Positions 8,125-16,527 of a stretch of DNA of 64,000 bases are shown here, in pieces; the first letter of the stretch is position 1; every line of letters starts with the position of its first letter. Where the stretch lies: NCBI GenBank assembly GCA_963772845.1, contig CAVYYW010000024.1, forward strand, positions 42,803-106,802. The letters are read 5' to 3'. A program made the position numbers and the translations under genes. Origin of the DNA: CAVYYW01 sp963772845 (lineage in GTDB: Bacteria > Bacillota > Bacilli > Bacillales > Sporolactobacillaceae). The notes beneath the pieces are model-generated. The model was given only the letters and a program-made list of their open reading frames with translations. It was not told the origin of the DNA and searched no databases.

Positions 8125-9015
8125 TAGACAGCCACCTTCTGTCTAGTAAATAGTAAAATAAGGATCTGGATAACCGCGAAGAACAGGAACATCGGCACAA
8201 AAAACAGCAGGATGCCCACTGTAAAAATCGTCGGCGTTGCATTCTGAAACATAAACATCAATAATCCCCTGCTGTTTAATAAGAATTCAACAATCAGAAG
8301 ATTAGACAGCATAAAACTAAGAATGATTTTTGAATGCGACATGATACTGACCAAGGCATTCCTGGAAATGTGAACAATCATGATCCTCAGTCTTTTCATC
8401 CCCTTCCCTTTGGCAAACTCAACATAATCCCGCCCGGTTTCATTTTGAATTTCACTGTTAATCATCCGGTACAGCAATGCAATCGGTAGGGCTGAAAGCA
8501 CGATCAGAGGTAAGGAATACGATTCTTTTTCTCCAAATGTTGCTAGATTTAACACCAGAATATTTGTTTTTTGAAAAAACCAGATAATAAATAGCTGAAG
8601 AAGACCAATCAGCAAAAGGTCAGGTATAGATTCGAATATGTACAGGATAAAACGAATGAGTTTTCGAGCCCTTTGAGGAAGCAGCATCGTTACGAAGGTC
8701 AGCAGGATGGCAAACATAAAAGAAATAAAAAAGGATGCAAAGAGCAAAATCATACTGTAGCGCCAATAGCTGAACAGCATTGGAAAAAGCTGGCCGCGCC
8801 GTCGCGGTTCCGTTCGACCGAAGCAATTCTGACCCGATTGTATAGGTGAGCCGTGACGGATGGATCAAATGCTTAATCACGGCAAGGATGGAGTGGAAAT
8901 ACTGTCCGAAATGAGGAGTGATTCCAACAAAAAGCGCTGGAATAGAGCCTAAAAATAACAGTCCTACACACGTCAGGACAAATTTATAGGATAATTTAAA
9001 AAGCGTTTCACTCAT
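8124..9015 (-). pseudogene. OppB-like ABC permease, frameshifted
   Basis: The front (ATG at 9013-9015, AAGGGG site) reads through one transmembrane helix to about residue 62 (RLTYTIGSE) and then leaves frame. The family sequence resumes in another frame as GQLFPMLFSYWRYS just upstream of 8780. It continues for more than 218 residues with five hydrophobic segments and an EAA-like loop (FAKGKGMKRLRI). The break lies at about 8785-8830 and needs a one- or two-base correction. Coupled by TAATG to the OppC-like gene. It is either a true pseudogene or a sequencing error; the rest of the coding sequence is clean, favouring a recent event. Confidence 0.75.
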
Positions 9016-9087
9016 CTAAATGTCCCCTTTATTAGTTATCTGACTCATCATTTCTTCAAGGGGGCATCCATTTCCTTTTTTTGATCC

Positions 9088-9124
9088 AAAAAAAAGCACC
9101 TTACCCATTAATAAGGTAAAATGC
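9088..9124 (-). terminator. Terminator of the DUF4395 gene
   Basis: On the minus strand GCATTTTACC pairs with GGTAAGGTGC (G-U wobbles) and is followed by nine T. Confidence 0.75.
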
Positions 9125-9136
9125 TGAAAAAAGCTT

Positions 9137-9568
9137 CTATACATGTCGGCGGCGGTATTGATACTGCTTCCATTGGAACAAAATAAAACAGCCGACACAA
9201 AACCCGCAGATCGCAACGGCAGCAGCCAGTGCCACGAGGACAGTGAATACGTAATAAACAGCAGTCCAGTTCAATAAGAAACTGATCAACCCTGCAGCGA
9301 GGCAGATCACCGCAATGATCTGATTAAACTTTTGCTGTCCTTTATCTTCAGGAATATAGCTTGAGGGCGGCTTTCGCAAAAATTGCCGCGCCAGTTTCAT
9401 CACTGGATTAAAATCAAACAGCAGCCCGCCTAGCCCAGCTAACAGTGGGATCAGCAGCAACAAGCCCCAGCCTGTCGCCCAGCTGATGACGACTGATAAA
9501 ACAATCATCCATTGATTCGTTCTCACTAGCGGACGTGGAACGGATGCAGGCACTGGAGAGTTCCCCAT
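9137..9568 (-). CDS. DUF4395-family membrane protein
   Basis: A 143-residue integral membrane protein with four hydrophobic stretches (about 22-38, 42-55, 85-105, 108-130). It has the family pattern of an N-terminal VRTNQW segment, a FNPVMKLARQFL segment and a short basic C-terminus. DUF4395 proteins are of unknown function and are often near thioredoxin-like or rhodanese genes; neither neighbours it here. It is monocistronic, with its own terminator and a promoter region covered by a 9-base inverted repeat. The start has GAAAGG ten bases upstream. Confidence 0.65.
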   Translation of the reverse strand: MGNSPVPASVPRPLVRTNQWMIVLSVVISWATGWGLLLLIPLLAGLGGLLFDFNPVMKLARQFLRKPPSSYIPEDKGQQKFNQIIAVICLAAGLISFLLNWTAVYYVFTVLVALAAAVAICGFCVGCFILFQWKQYQYRRRHV

Positions 9569-9589
9569 TATATATCAAACCTTTCATAT

Positions 9590-9621
9590 CGGATTAATTA
9601 GTATATTATTATATTAATCCG
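9590..9621 (-). promoter_or_regulatory. Palindromic operator-like site over the DUF4395 promoter
   Basis: CGGATTAAT and ATTAATCCG are perfect 9-base arms 14 bases apart. The intervening sequence contains TATAAT/TATACT-like hexamers on the minus strand, 22 bases before the ATG. This is the expected geometry for a repressor site on a promoter. No regulator is adjacent. Confidence 0.45.
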
Positions 9622-9686
9622 AAACATGTTTGATAACAAATAATTTGTTTTTAGTATGAAGGACAATTTTAAAAAAGAATATAAAA

Positions 9687-9732
9687 GTACCCTATAAGGC
9701 AGACTTTTTCCAATGTCTGCTTTATAGGGTAC
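9687..9732 (-). terminator. Strong terminator of ppaC
   Basis: GTACCCTATAAGGCAGAC and GTCTGCTTTATAGGGTAC form an 18-base stem with one wobble, followed on the minus strand by a T-rich tract. Confidence 0.85.
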
Positions 9733-9796
9733 AATTTAAAGCTCTATCGTTTTTTTATTTAATGATGTTAAAAATGTTACCGCTTCCTCATCCGTC

Positions 9797-10732
9797 TTAA
9801 AGGTTTTTAAATGCATCGGTCAATACAGGTACAATTTGCTTCTTCCGGGAAACAACACCTTTTAATGCAATCATGTTATCTTCAAAAACAGCCTCGTAAG
9901 CCTGATCAACCACCTCTGCTGATTTTCCAAGAGCAATGGCAACAGAATCGTTTGTCAGGATATTCGTAATTGTGAACATAAAGAGATCCAGGTTCTTCTC
10001 TTCGATAACCGAGGACATAGCAGCTTCGATTTCAGGCTTGCGCTCCAACACATCACTTTGGTCGACCACATTCACCTGAGCGATCTCTACTTTATGGTCA
10101 TGCATAGCGAATTCTTTTGAATCTAAAGAGATTAATTGTTCCACTGTTTTATCACTGATATCAGCTCCGGCTTTCAGCATATCCAGGCCATAGCTGTCTG
10201 CATCCACACCGGCAATTTCAGCCAGCTCGCGTCCGGCAGCCACATCTTCCTCTGTGCATGTCGGTGATTTAAAAAGAAGGGTATCTGAAATAATAGCTGA
10301 CAACATTAGTCCTGCAATATCTTTCGGAATCGCTTTGCCTTTTTCCTTGTACATTTTATTCAGGATCGTTGCTGTACAGCCTACTGGCTCAGCCCGGTAG
10401 TACAATGGATCCTGCGTTTCAAAATTTGAGATGCGGTGATGGTCAATCACTTCAAGCACGCGAACATCATCGATATCATCGGCACTCTGCTGGCGTTCAT
10501 TATGATCGACTAAAATAACGCCTTCAACGTTTTCATTTTTCACTGAACTGATCTGGCGCGGTGCCTTCATGTTAAATGTATCGAGGGCAAATTGCGTCTC
10601 TCCGCTTACCTCTCCCAAGCGAACCGGCTCCGCTTCCGCTCCAAGCTGTTTCTTCAGATCAGCATAAGCGATCGCTGAACAAATCGTATCTGTATCGGGA
10701 TTTTTATGTCCAAAAATAATTACTTTCTCCAT
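9797..10732 (-). CDS. ppaC: Manganese-dependent inorganic pyrophosphatase
   Basis: A 311-residue cytosolic DHH-family phosphoesterase that hydrolyses pyrophosphate to phosphate. All family motifs are present: GHKNPDTD (8-15), VDHNE (about 74-78), the DHH signature (about 96-98) and a SD pair near 149. The C-terminal DHHA2 domain holds the RKKQIVP substrate-binding motif (about 296-302). Length matches the Bacillus enzyme. The start has AAAGGAG nine bases upstream. It is monocistronic with a strong terminator. Confidence 0.97.
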   Translation of the reverse strand: MEKVIIFGHKNPDTDTICSAIAYADLKKQLGAEAEPVRLGEVSGETQFALDTFNMKAPRQISSVKNENVEGVILVDHNERQQSADDIDDVRVLEVIDHHRISNFETQDPLYYRAEPVGCTATILNKMYKEKGKAIPKDIAGLMLSAIISDTLLFKSPTCTEEDVAAGRELAEIAGVDADSYGLDMLKAGADISDKTVEQLISLDSKEFAMHDHKVEIAQVNVVDQSDVLERKPEIEAAMSSVIEEKNLDLFMFTITNILTNDSVAIALGKSAEVVDQAYEAVFEDNMIALKGVVSRKKQIVPVLTDAFKNL

Positions 10733-10838
10733 CGTTAAACTCCTTTGTGAAAATGTATTTCTCGCTGCCTATTATTTTATCATATCCTTAAGCTCTGAAT
10801 AAGGATTTGCTATCCCATCTTCTTTTTTATCGCCTGAT

Positions 10839-11417
10839 TCATTTAAAATGGCCTGAGATCGCTGAGCCATCCTTTTCTTTACGCACAACCGCTTCCCATT
10901 CTTCCCGCAGCATGCCCATGCGTATTGAATCATAATACGTCCCGTTGTAGTAACGGCACTTGCGCAGTCTTGCTTCCATCGTCATACCGAGCTTTTCACC
11001 AACCTTAATCATCCTGTGATTGCCTGACCAGGTTGTAAATCCAACCCGAACAAGAGGAAGCGTATTAAAGAGATGCGCCATCCACAGCCTAATAACACGT
11101 GTTCCATACCCGCCGCTCCAATAGGCAGGATCATAAATGACGATCCCCATTTCAAGCCAGTTTGATGGTTTATGTTCCCAGTAGTAGCCTACGGTCCCAA
11201 TGACTTTTCCATCAATTTCAATTGCCATAAAATCATCCTGATGAAGCACTTTTTCTTTTTTCTCCAAGTATGTTTCGTATGAAATCGCTTTATGTTCATA
11301 GTAGGGCGCATCCCACTTCTTCCATTCCGGCGCCTCTTCTTTGTACATTAATTCCCACAGCGCAGGTAAATCCTTTTCATTTATGGGCCTGATCACTAAA
11401 TCTTTTTCTGTAAGCAT
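10839..11417 (-). CDS. GNAT acetyltransferase (RimJ/RimL type)
   Basis: A 192-residue GNAT enzyme. It has the acetyl-CoA pyrophosphate loop in the SGGYGTRVIRLW segment (about 107-118), the GTVGYYW strand (about 74-80), and a C-terminal KLGMTMEARLRK segment typical of RimJ/RimL-like N-acetyltransferases. The target could be an amine, protein N-terminus or aminoglycoside-like compound; nothing in the context decides this. The start has GGAGG ten bases upstream. It stands alone. Confidence 0.85.
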   Translation of the reverse strand: MLTEKDLVIRPINEKDLPALWELMYKEEAPEWKKWDAPYYEHKAISYETYLEKKEKVLHQDDFMAIEIDGKVIGTVGYYWEHKPSNWLEMGIVIYDPAYWSGGYGTRVIRLWMAHLFNTLPLVRVGFTTWSGNHRMIKVGEKLGMTMEARLRKCRYYNGTYYDSIRMGMLREEWEAVVRKEKDGSAISGHFK

Positions 11418-11525
11418 CGAGACTGACCTCCAATAGTTTAAAAATCTTCGTCTTACTAAGGTTTTCGCTATTAAAAATTAAATTCCTTTTGATTTATACA
11501 GGTTAAAAGATTTTTATTAAAGTTA

Positions 11526-11556
11526 TTGACCCTCACGTTGCGTGATAGCTTAAAAT
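11526..11556 (+). promoter_or_regulatory. MerR-type promoter with 19-base spacer and dyad operator
   Basis: The -35 TTGACC (11526-11531) and -10 TAAAAT (11551-11556) are 19 bases apart, the stretched spacing that MerR proteins correct. A dyad CTCACGTTGCGTGAT lies between them. It sits directly before the MerR gene, so autoregulation is expected. Confidence 0.8.
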
Positions 11557-11576
11557 TGGATTAAGGAGGTGTTCTC

Positions 11577-12338
11577 TTGCGCTACAAGGTGAAGGATGTG
11601 GCCGATCTCGTGGGTATCAGTGTCCGGACGCTGCACCACTATGACCAAATCGGCCTGCTGAAGCCGGCACTGACAACCCCGGCCGGGTACAGAATTTATA
11701 CAAATGACAATCTTGAGAAGCTCCAGCAGATATTGTTTTTCAAAGAGATAGGATTTCCGCTCCTGGAGATCAAGAAAATTCTTGATAACCCTGACTTTGA
11801 TCGAAAAAAAGCGTTGCTGATGCATAAGGACATTCTGATAGGTAGGAAAAAGCGGATTGAAGAAATCATACAGACTGTTGAAAAAACGGTGAATGCCATT
11901 GAAGGAGGGCTTGTAATGGAGAAAAGCGACATGTTCGGCGGTTTCGACATGCCTGAAGCGGACCAAAAAAAATACGCTGAAGAAGCTCGTCAGAAGTATG
12001 GAAAAGAGATGGTCGACCGCACATTGGAAAAGACATCAAAATACACAAAGGAAGATTGGAAGGATATTCGTACTAAACAGGATGCCATTTATCAAAAGAT
12101 AATCAGAAATATGGATAAAGGACCTGCTGATCCCGAAGTCCAAGAAGCTGTCGATGCTTGGCGGCAGGAAATCACCGACAATTATTACGATTGTACTCTC
12201 GACATCTTCAGGGGGCTTGGCGACCTTTATGTACAAGATGAACGCTTCACCGCCAATATTGATAAATACAAGAAGGGGCTCGCAGCCTTTATGCGTGATG
12301 CCATGCATATCTATTGCGATCGCAATGAAAACAATTAA
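11577..12338 (+). CDS. MerR-family regulator with TipAS drug-recognition domain (Mta/TipAL type)
   Basis: A 253-residue regulator. Residues 1-70 form the winged helix-turn-helix (KVKDVADLVGISVRTLHHYD, then GYRIYT), about 75-110 the dimerisation coiled coil, and about 130-250 a TipAS-like all-helical ligand domain (HIYCDR at the end). B. subtilis Mta and Streptomyces TipAL have this architecture and activate drug-efflux genes. It starts at TTG 11577 behind AAGGAGG. Its own promoter has the 19-base MerR spacing. The adjacent convergent gene is a TauE-like exporter. Its targets are otherwise unknown. Confidence 0.92.
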   Translation: MRYKVKDVADLVGISVRTLHHYDQIGLLKPALTTPAGYRIYTNDNLEKLQQILFFKEIGFPLLEIKKILDNPDFDRKKALLMHKDILIGRKKRIEEIIQTVEKTVNAIEGGLVMEKSDMFGGFDMPEADQKKYAEEARQKYGKEMVDRTLEKTSKYTKEDWKDIRTKQDAIYQKIIRNMDKGPADPEVQEAVDAWRQEITDNYYDCTLDIFRGLGDLYVQDERFTANIDKYKKGLAAFMRDAMHIYCDRNENN

Positions 12339-12352
12339 TTAAATGAAAGAAG

Positions 12353-12377
12353 GCACTCCACGATTAGGAGTGCTTTT
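12353..12377. terminator. Bidirectional terminator between the MerR gene and the TauE gene
   Basis: GCACTCC (12353-12359) and GGAGTGC (12367-12373) form a stem followed by TTTT. Confidence 0.75.
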
Positions 12378-12378
12378 C

Positions 12379-13221
12379 TCATTTCCTAAAAAGAAAACGG
12401 GCAACAATACTGAGAATAAACAACCATAATAAAATATATACGGCCGTTTCCGCAAGGTGGCTGACCGTTACAATGGATAACAGTATCCTTACGTTTGTAA
12501 TAAGCAATAAGATACCCACCAAGAGACCAAGCTGTTTAGCTGGCAATATTTTCACCAAATAGGCTGCGATCGGTGCTGCAACCACTCCCCCGCCCATCAA
12601 CACAAGAACCCAGGTCCAATTTATATTCGTCGTGCCAAGCGCAAATATAAAACCGATTGAAGAAGCTATGGTAATAAAGAACTCACTTGTATCCACTGAT
12701 CCGATCACGCGGCGCGGCTCGAAATCGCGCTGAGTCATTAAAGCAGGTGTGGCAATTTGTCCCCATCCTCCGCCTGTAGAGTCCACCAGTCCTGCGATAA
12801 ACCCAAGGACCAGGACTTTTATTCCAGTATTGCGCGTCTCTTTTTTAAATTTAGTTTTCGCTTTTAAAAACCGGAATATAATAATCAGACTTAAAATAAT
12901 TAAAAACACAGAAACGAGCGGACGAATGATTTGAACAGGTGCATGTACTAAAAAAAACACCCCGATTAATGAACCCGTTATGCCCGGAATGACGAGTCTG
13001 ATAACAATCCTGCGGTCAACATTACCCAATTTATAATGGGAAATACCCGAAATTCCTGTTGTAACAATCTCTGCAAAGTGGACCGAAGAAGAAGCAACAA
13101 CAGGTGCCACGCCGTAGGCCAATAATAGTGATGTCGTGGTTGAGCCGTAAGCCATCCCGAGCGACCCGTCGATCAGCTGAGCCAAAAACCCAACAAATAA
13201 GAAAACAATGATTTTATTCAA
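12379..13221 (-). CDS. TauE/SafE-family sulfite/organo-anion exporter
   Basis: A membrane protein of about 280 residues with two TauE halves of four helices each. The repeated small-residue motifs are QLIDGSLGMAYG (about 15-26) and AGLVDSTGGGWGQIATP (about 135-150). The first possible start (TTG 13230) sits on the GAGGAG site itself, so TTG 13221 (reading MNKIIVFLF), nine bases after it, is preferred. Family members export sulfite or sulfonates or take up anions. It is not adjacent to the sulfur cluster at 44-52 kb, so the substrate is open. Confidence 0.85.
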   Translation of the reverse strand: MNKIIVFLFVGFLAQLIDGSLGMAYGSTTTSLLLAYGVAPVVASSSVHFAEIVTTGISGISHYKLGNVDRRIVIRLVIPGITGSLIGVFFLVHAPVQIIRPLVSVFLIILSLIIIFRFLKAKTKFKKETRNTGIKVLVLGFIAGLVDSTGGGWGQIATPALMTQRDFEPRRVIGSVDTSEFFITIASSIGFIFALGTTNINWTWVLVLMGGGVVAAPIAAYLVKILPAKQLGLLVGILLLITNVRILLSIVTVSHLAETAVYILLWLFILSIVARFLFRK

Positions 13222-13295
13222 ATAGGACAACTCCTCGCTTAATCCTATTTATATTAGGGATGGAAAAATTACATGTCTTTTTTTAAAAGCAATAC

Positions 13296-13326
13296 AAAAA
13301 ATCCCGCATGTATTCATGCAGGGTTT
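13296..13326 (-). terminator. Terminator downstream of pucB
   Basis: AACCCTGCATG pairs with CATGCGGGATT on the minus strand and is followed by TTTTTT. Confidence 0.65.
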
Positions 13327-13409
13327 CAACTATCCTATGAAATTCTTTGATTTCTTGTACCTTTTCCACTACAGACCTTAAATGCTATGAAAATCATATA
13401 CTGAAAATT

Positions 13410-14060
13410 TTATGCCTTTTGCGAGGAATCGACCTTCAATAGTTTTTCATAATCTTCAGGTGTATCGATATCAAGAAACGAGACACTGTGTGACTGGTTA
13501 ATAAATCGTCCATTTGGGAAGCGGTCTCCCTTAAAAAGAGAGCGTGCGCCTTCATCTCCTCGTAGGTTCATTAAGTCAGGAAACGTTTGTTTTGAGAACA
13601 GGACTGGGGGGTGCACGGTGTTATTCAAGCGAGGTGCTGCAAAAGATAGTGCCTGATGATGAAAAAGGCTTTTTTTATAGTCTTTTAAAAGTTCATTAAT
13701 TACCTTTCCTGAAACAAACGGCTGATCGGCGAGCATGATGAGAACTGCGGAGGCATTCATTTTCTGTGCTCTCTGAACACCACTGCGGATCGAACACGCT
13801 TGGCCATTATGCGCCTCCTTACTAATAACGATGGACCATTTATTAAAATATTCCCCAGTAAAGAGAAGGGGGTCTACCCAATCAAGCGGATCATCAGGTT
13901 TTTTTACAATCAACAGATGATCGATCGAGGTACTAAGCGCGGTTATTATCCCTTTGCTGCCGACTGTCGTTCCGGCAAACGGAAGAGCCAGTTTATTCTC
14001 CCCCATTCGACGGCTCGCACCGGCAGCAAGATATATTGCGATTATTTTATGTAGCCCCAT
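13410..14060 (-). CDS. pucB: MobA/PucB-like molybdenum cofactor nucleotidyltransferase
   Basis: A 216-residue NTP transferase with the LAAGASRRMGENKL nucleotide-binding loop (about 11-24), LADQP metal-binding motif (about 110-114) and a GDEGARSL segment (about 167-174). These are hallmarks of MocA/PucB proteins that make molybdopterin dinucleotide for xanthine dehydrogenase. The ATG overlaps the 3' end of the XdhC-type gene by 14 bases, with GGAGGAG before it, reproducing the B. subtilis pucA-pucB order. The upstream partner is broken and no xanthine dehydrogenase structural gene is in the window, so this intact gene may be losing its job. Confidence 0.8.
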   Translation of the reverse strand: MGLHKIIAIYLAAGASRRMGENKLALPFAGTTVGSKGIITALSTSIDHLLIVKKPDDPLDWVDPLLFTGEYFNKWSIVISKEAHNGQACSIRSGVQRAQKMNASAVLIMLADQPFVSGKVINELLKDYKKSLFHHQALSFAAPRLNNTVHPPVLFSKQTFPDLMNLRGDEGARSLFKGDRFPNGRFINQSHSVSFLDIDTPEDYEKLLKVDSSQKA

Positions 14061-15087
14061 TACCTCTCCTCCCCCTATACAGCTGAATCAGCCTTCCGAT
14101 AATACTGATTGCAATTTCCTCAGGACCTTCTGCTCCAATCTGTAACCCTGCTGGTGATTCAAGATAGTCAGGCCATTCAAGATTCCCCAACAACCGTTTT
14201 GTTCGCCTTTCTGAACCGAGGACACCCAGATACAACAATCTTGTTTCTCAACAAGACTTTTGAAGAATGAATTTAGTCCTTCTGAAACTGATGCGTCATA
14301 ATGACAGCGGCATCATCCTTCATTAATGGAAAAGACTTAAGAAAAGATTGTACCGGCATGGCATAGCAATGATCCGATTCTGGAAAGTTTAAATGGTTAC
14401 AGAGCCGTTCACTCTCATCTAGTAACCTGCACCAGAAAGCCCGTCTTGGAAGCAATCGCTGACGAGTGGCTTCGCGTCAGAATTCGCTCCAAAAATAATG
14501 AGGCGGGGCTGCGGCCTTATGAGGTGTACGTAATACTCTGGTTGATCAACAATTCCGCTGTATTCCCGCAGCGCAGCGTGATCACCTTCCCAAATTCTTA
14601 AAAACTTCTCTGGAAAGTCCTCATCGCATGCACCAAAAGGTTCATTTTGAGAAGGGATAAAAATATAAGAGGCCGAATCAACGAATGTTTTTTTCACTGC
14701 AAAAACAGGGATTCTTTTTTGAAGCAACGCGTTCAGATGCTCGAGGCAGTTTCTATACGTTTCATTAATTGGCTCAAGTAAAATATGAACAATGCCGTTA
14801 CAGCCACTGCCCTTTCCCCACCCAAGATCATCTTCTGAGCTCAAATCATAAATGACGGTTTCAGCATGCCCTCTTTTAAAACGCTCGATATTTTCAAATA
14901 GTCCATTCGCGCGCTTTTTAAGATCCTCTTCTAGGCAACCTGCACTGATTATGCCTGTTAAACGTCCTGTCCGCTCAATTAACAAGGCGCTTCCTGGTTT
15001 ACAGTAAGCGGAGCCATTGACATGGATGACCGTCGCCAGAATACAAGGTTCCTCGCTCAATTCTAAGCGGTTTAAAATCTCAAACAT
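14047..15087 (-). pseudogene. pucA: XdhC/PucA-like xanthine dehydrogenase maturation factor, multiply frameshifted
   Basis: The front 200 residues are good XdhC: ATVIHVNGSAYCKPGSALLI, GIISAGCLEEDL and GWGKGSGCNG with the conserved cysteines. The Rossmann half begins (RPQPRLIIFGANSDAKPLV) and breaks near 14425-14450. Matching sequence resumes in other frames as DESERLCNHLNFPES and MTHQFQKD. It breaks again near 14240-14275 and resumes as LYLGVLGSERRTKRLL and AGLQIGAEGPEEIA to the stop at 14047. At least two shifts are needed. The likely start is ATG 15085-15087, although AAGGAGG lies 17 bases upstream, so the front may be decayed as well. Confidence 0.85.
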
Positions 15088-15321
15088 AGCTTCCAGAACA
15101 TTTGCCTCCTTAAAAATACGCAATTGCTTTGGCAATCATATGTATGAATGACGTGATGCTGTTATGTCAAAATGATCAGCAATATTGTAAATCTTTTCAT
15201 AGTTGTATTTAATTTAAGCAATTAAGGAAATCTTAAGATTAAGGTGTTTTAATAAACACAGTTGCCCCTGCTTAGACATTGCGAGCGTATTAATTTTGTC
15301 AGAAATAAGGAGGAAATGTTT

Positions 15322-16429
15322 ATGAATATGAAAAAAATGTTAATTACCGGTGCTATTGTCGCATCCTTAGGTACAACAACCGCTGCCTATGCAGCCACAA
15401 CGCATTCTACAGATAAACCAGCTGCGCCGTCTTCTATGCAGCAGCCCCCATTTGGTCACCATGGTCACGGCATGCGCGGCGGTGGCTTAATGAAGGACGC
15501 CGCTTCCATTCTAAAGGTTGATCAAAAAACCTTGATGAGCGACTTGAAAGCCGGCAAATCTCTGGCTGACATCGCCAGCAGCAAAGGCATCTCAAAGGAC
15601 ACGCTGATTTCCAAGCTGAACGCGAGCATGAAAACACGTCTCGATAAAGCCGTGTCTAATGGAAAACTTACGGCTGCTAAAGAAAAGGACATCCTCACCA
15701 AAAGCCAAACCCGCCTCACGAAGATGGTTGAGCAAAAAGGATTGCCGAAGTTCGGCGGCAAGCATGGCATGCACGGCATGCGCGGCGGTGGCTTAATGAA
15801 AGACGCCGCTTCCATTCTGAAGGTCGATCAAAAAACATTGATTGAGCGACTTGAAAGCTGGCAAATCTCTGGCTGATATCGCCAGCAGCAAAGGCATCTC
15901 AAAGGACACACTGATTTCCAAGCTGAATGCGAGCATGAAAACACGTCTCGATAAAGCCGTGTCTAATGGAAAACTCACGGCTGCTAAAGAAAAGGACATC
16001 CTTACCAAAAGCCAAACCCGCATCACGAAGATGGTTGAGCAAAAAGGATTGCCGAAGTTCGGCGGCAAGCATGGCATGCACGGCATGCGTGGCGGCGGCT
16101 TAATGAAGGACGCCGCTTCCATTCTGAAGGTCGATCAAAAAACCTTGATGAGCGACTTGAAAGCCGGCAAATCTCTAGCTGATATCGCCAGCAGCAAAGG
16201 CATCTCAAAGGACACGTTGATTTCCAAGCTGAACGCGAGCATGAAAACACGTCTCGATAAAGCCGTGTCTAATGGAAAAATGACGGCAGCACAGGAAAAG
16301 GATATGCTGACTAAAAATCAAAGCCGCGTCTCTGATATGGTAACCCAAAAGGGCTTTCCAAAAGGCGGTATGAAACCGCAAGGCGGAATGCATCATTCAG
16401 ATAATGACAAGCAGCAGACCTTCCAATAA
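15322..16429 (+). pseudogene. Secreted triple-repeat protein with one-base frameshift in repeat 2
   Basis: ATG 15322 has AAGGAGG eight bases upstream and begins a Sec signal peptide (cleavage near AAYA). Three nearly identical units of 306-307 bases follow, with equivalent points at 15481, 15787 and 16094. Each holds LMKDAASILKVDQKTL, the SLADIASSKGISKDTLISKL motif, a KLTAAKEKDILTKSQT segment and a His/Gly/Met-rich linker (GGKHGMHGMRGGG). The module resembles SLAEIA-KGIS cell-surface repeats of Gram-positives. Unit 2 has one extra T near 15842 (TTGATTGAGC against TTGATGAGC), which ends the protein at 15876. Removing it gives about 368 residues. The His/Met linkers could bind metals. Pseudogene, phase-variable gene and assembly error are all possible. 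Confidence 0.8.
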
Positions 16430-16443
16430 ATTAGTGGACAGGC

Positions 16444-16480
16444 AACACCCTGATACGTGAATGTATCAGGGTGTTTTTTT
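16444..16480 (+). terminator. Terminator of the triple-repeat gene
   Basis: ACACCCTGATAC pairs with GTATCAGGGTGT, followed by seven T. Confidence 0.9.
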
Positions 16481-16527
16481 AAAGGATTAATTTTTAAACA
16501 AACGTTTAATTAAACGTTGAAAATCAC

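Noticed and set aside
12036..12308. Antisense frames in the MerR gene
   Set aside because: They are shadows of the TipAS domain coding sequence.
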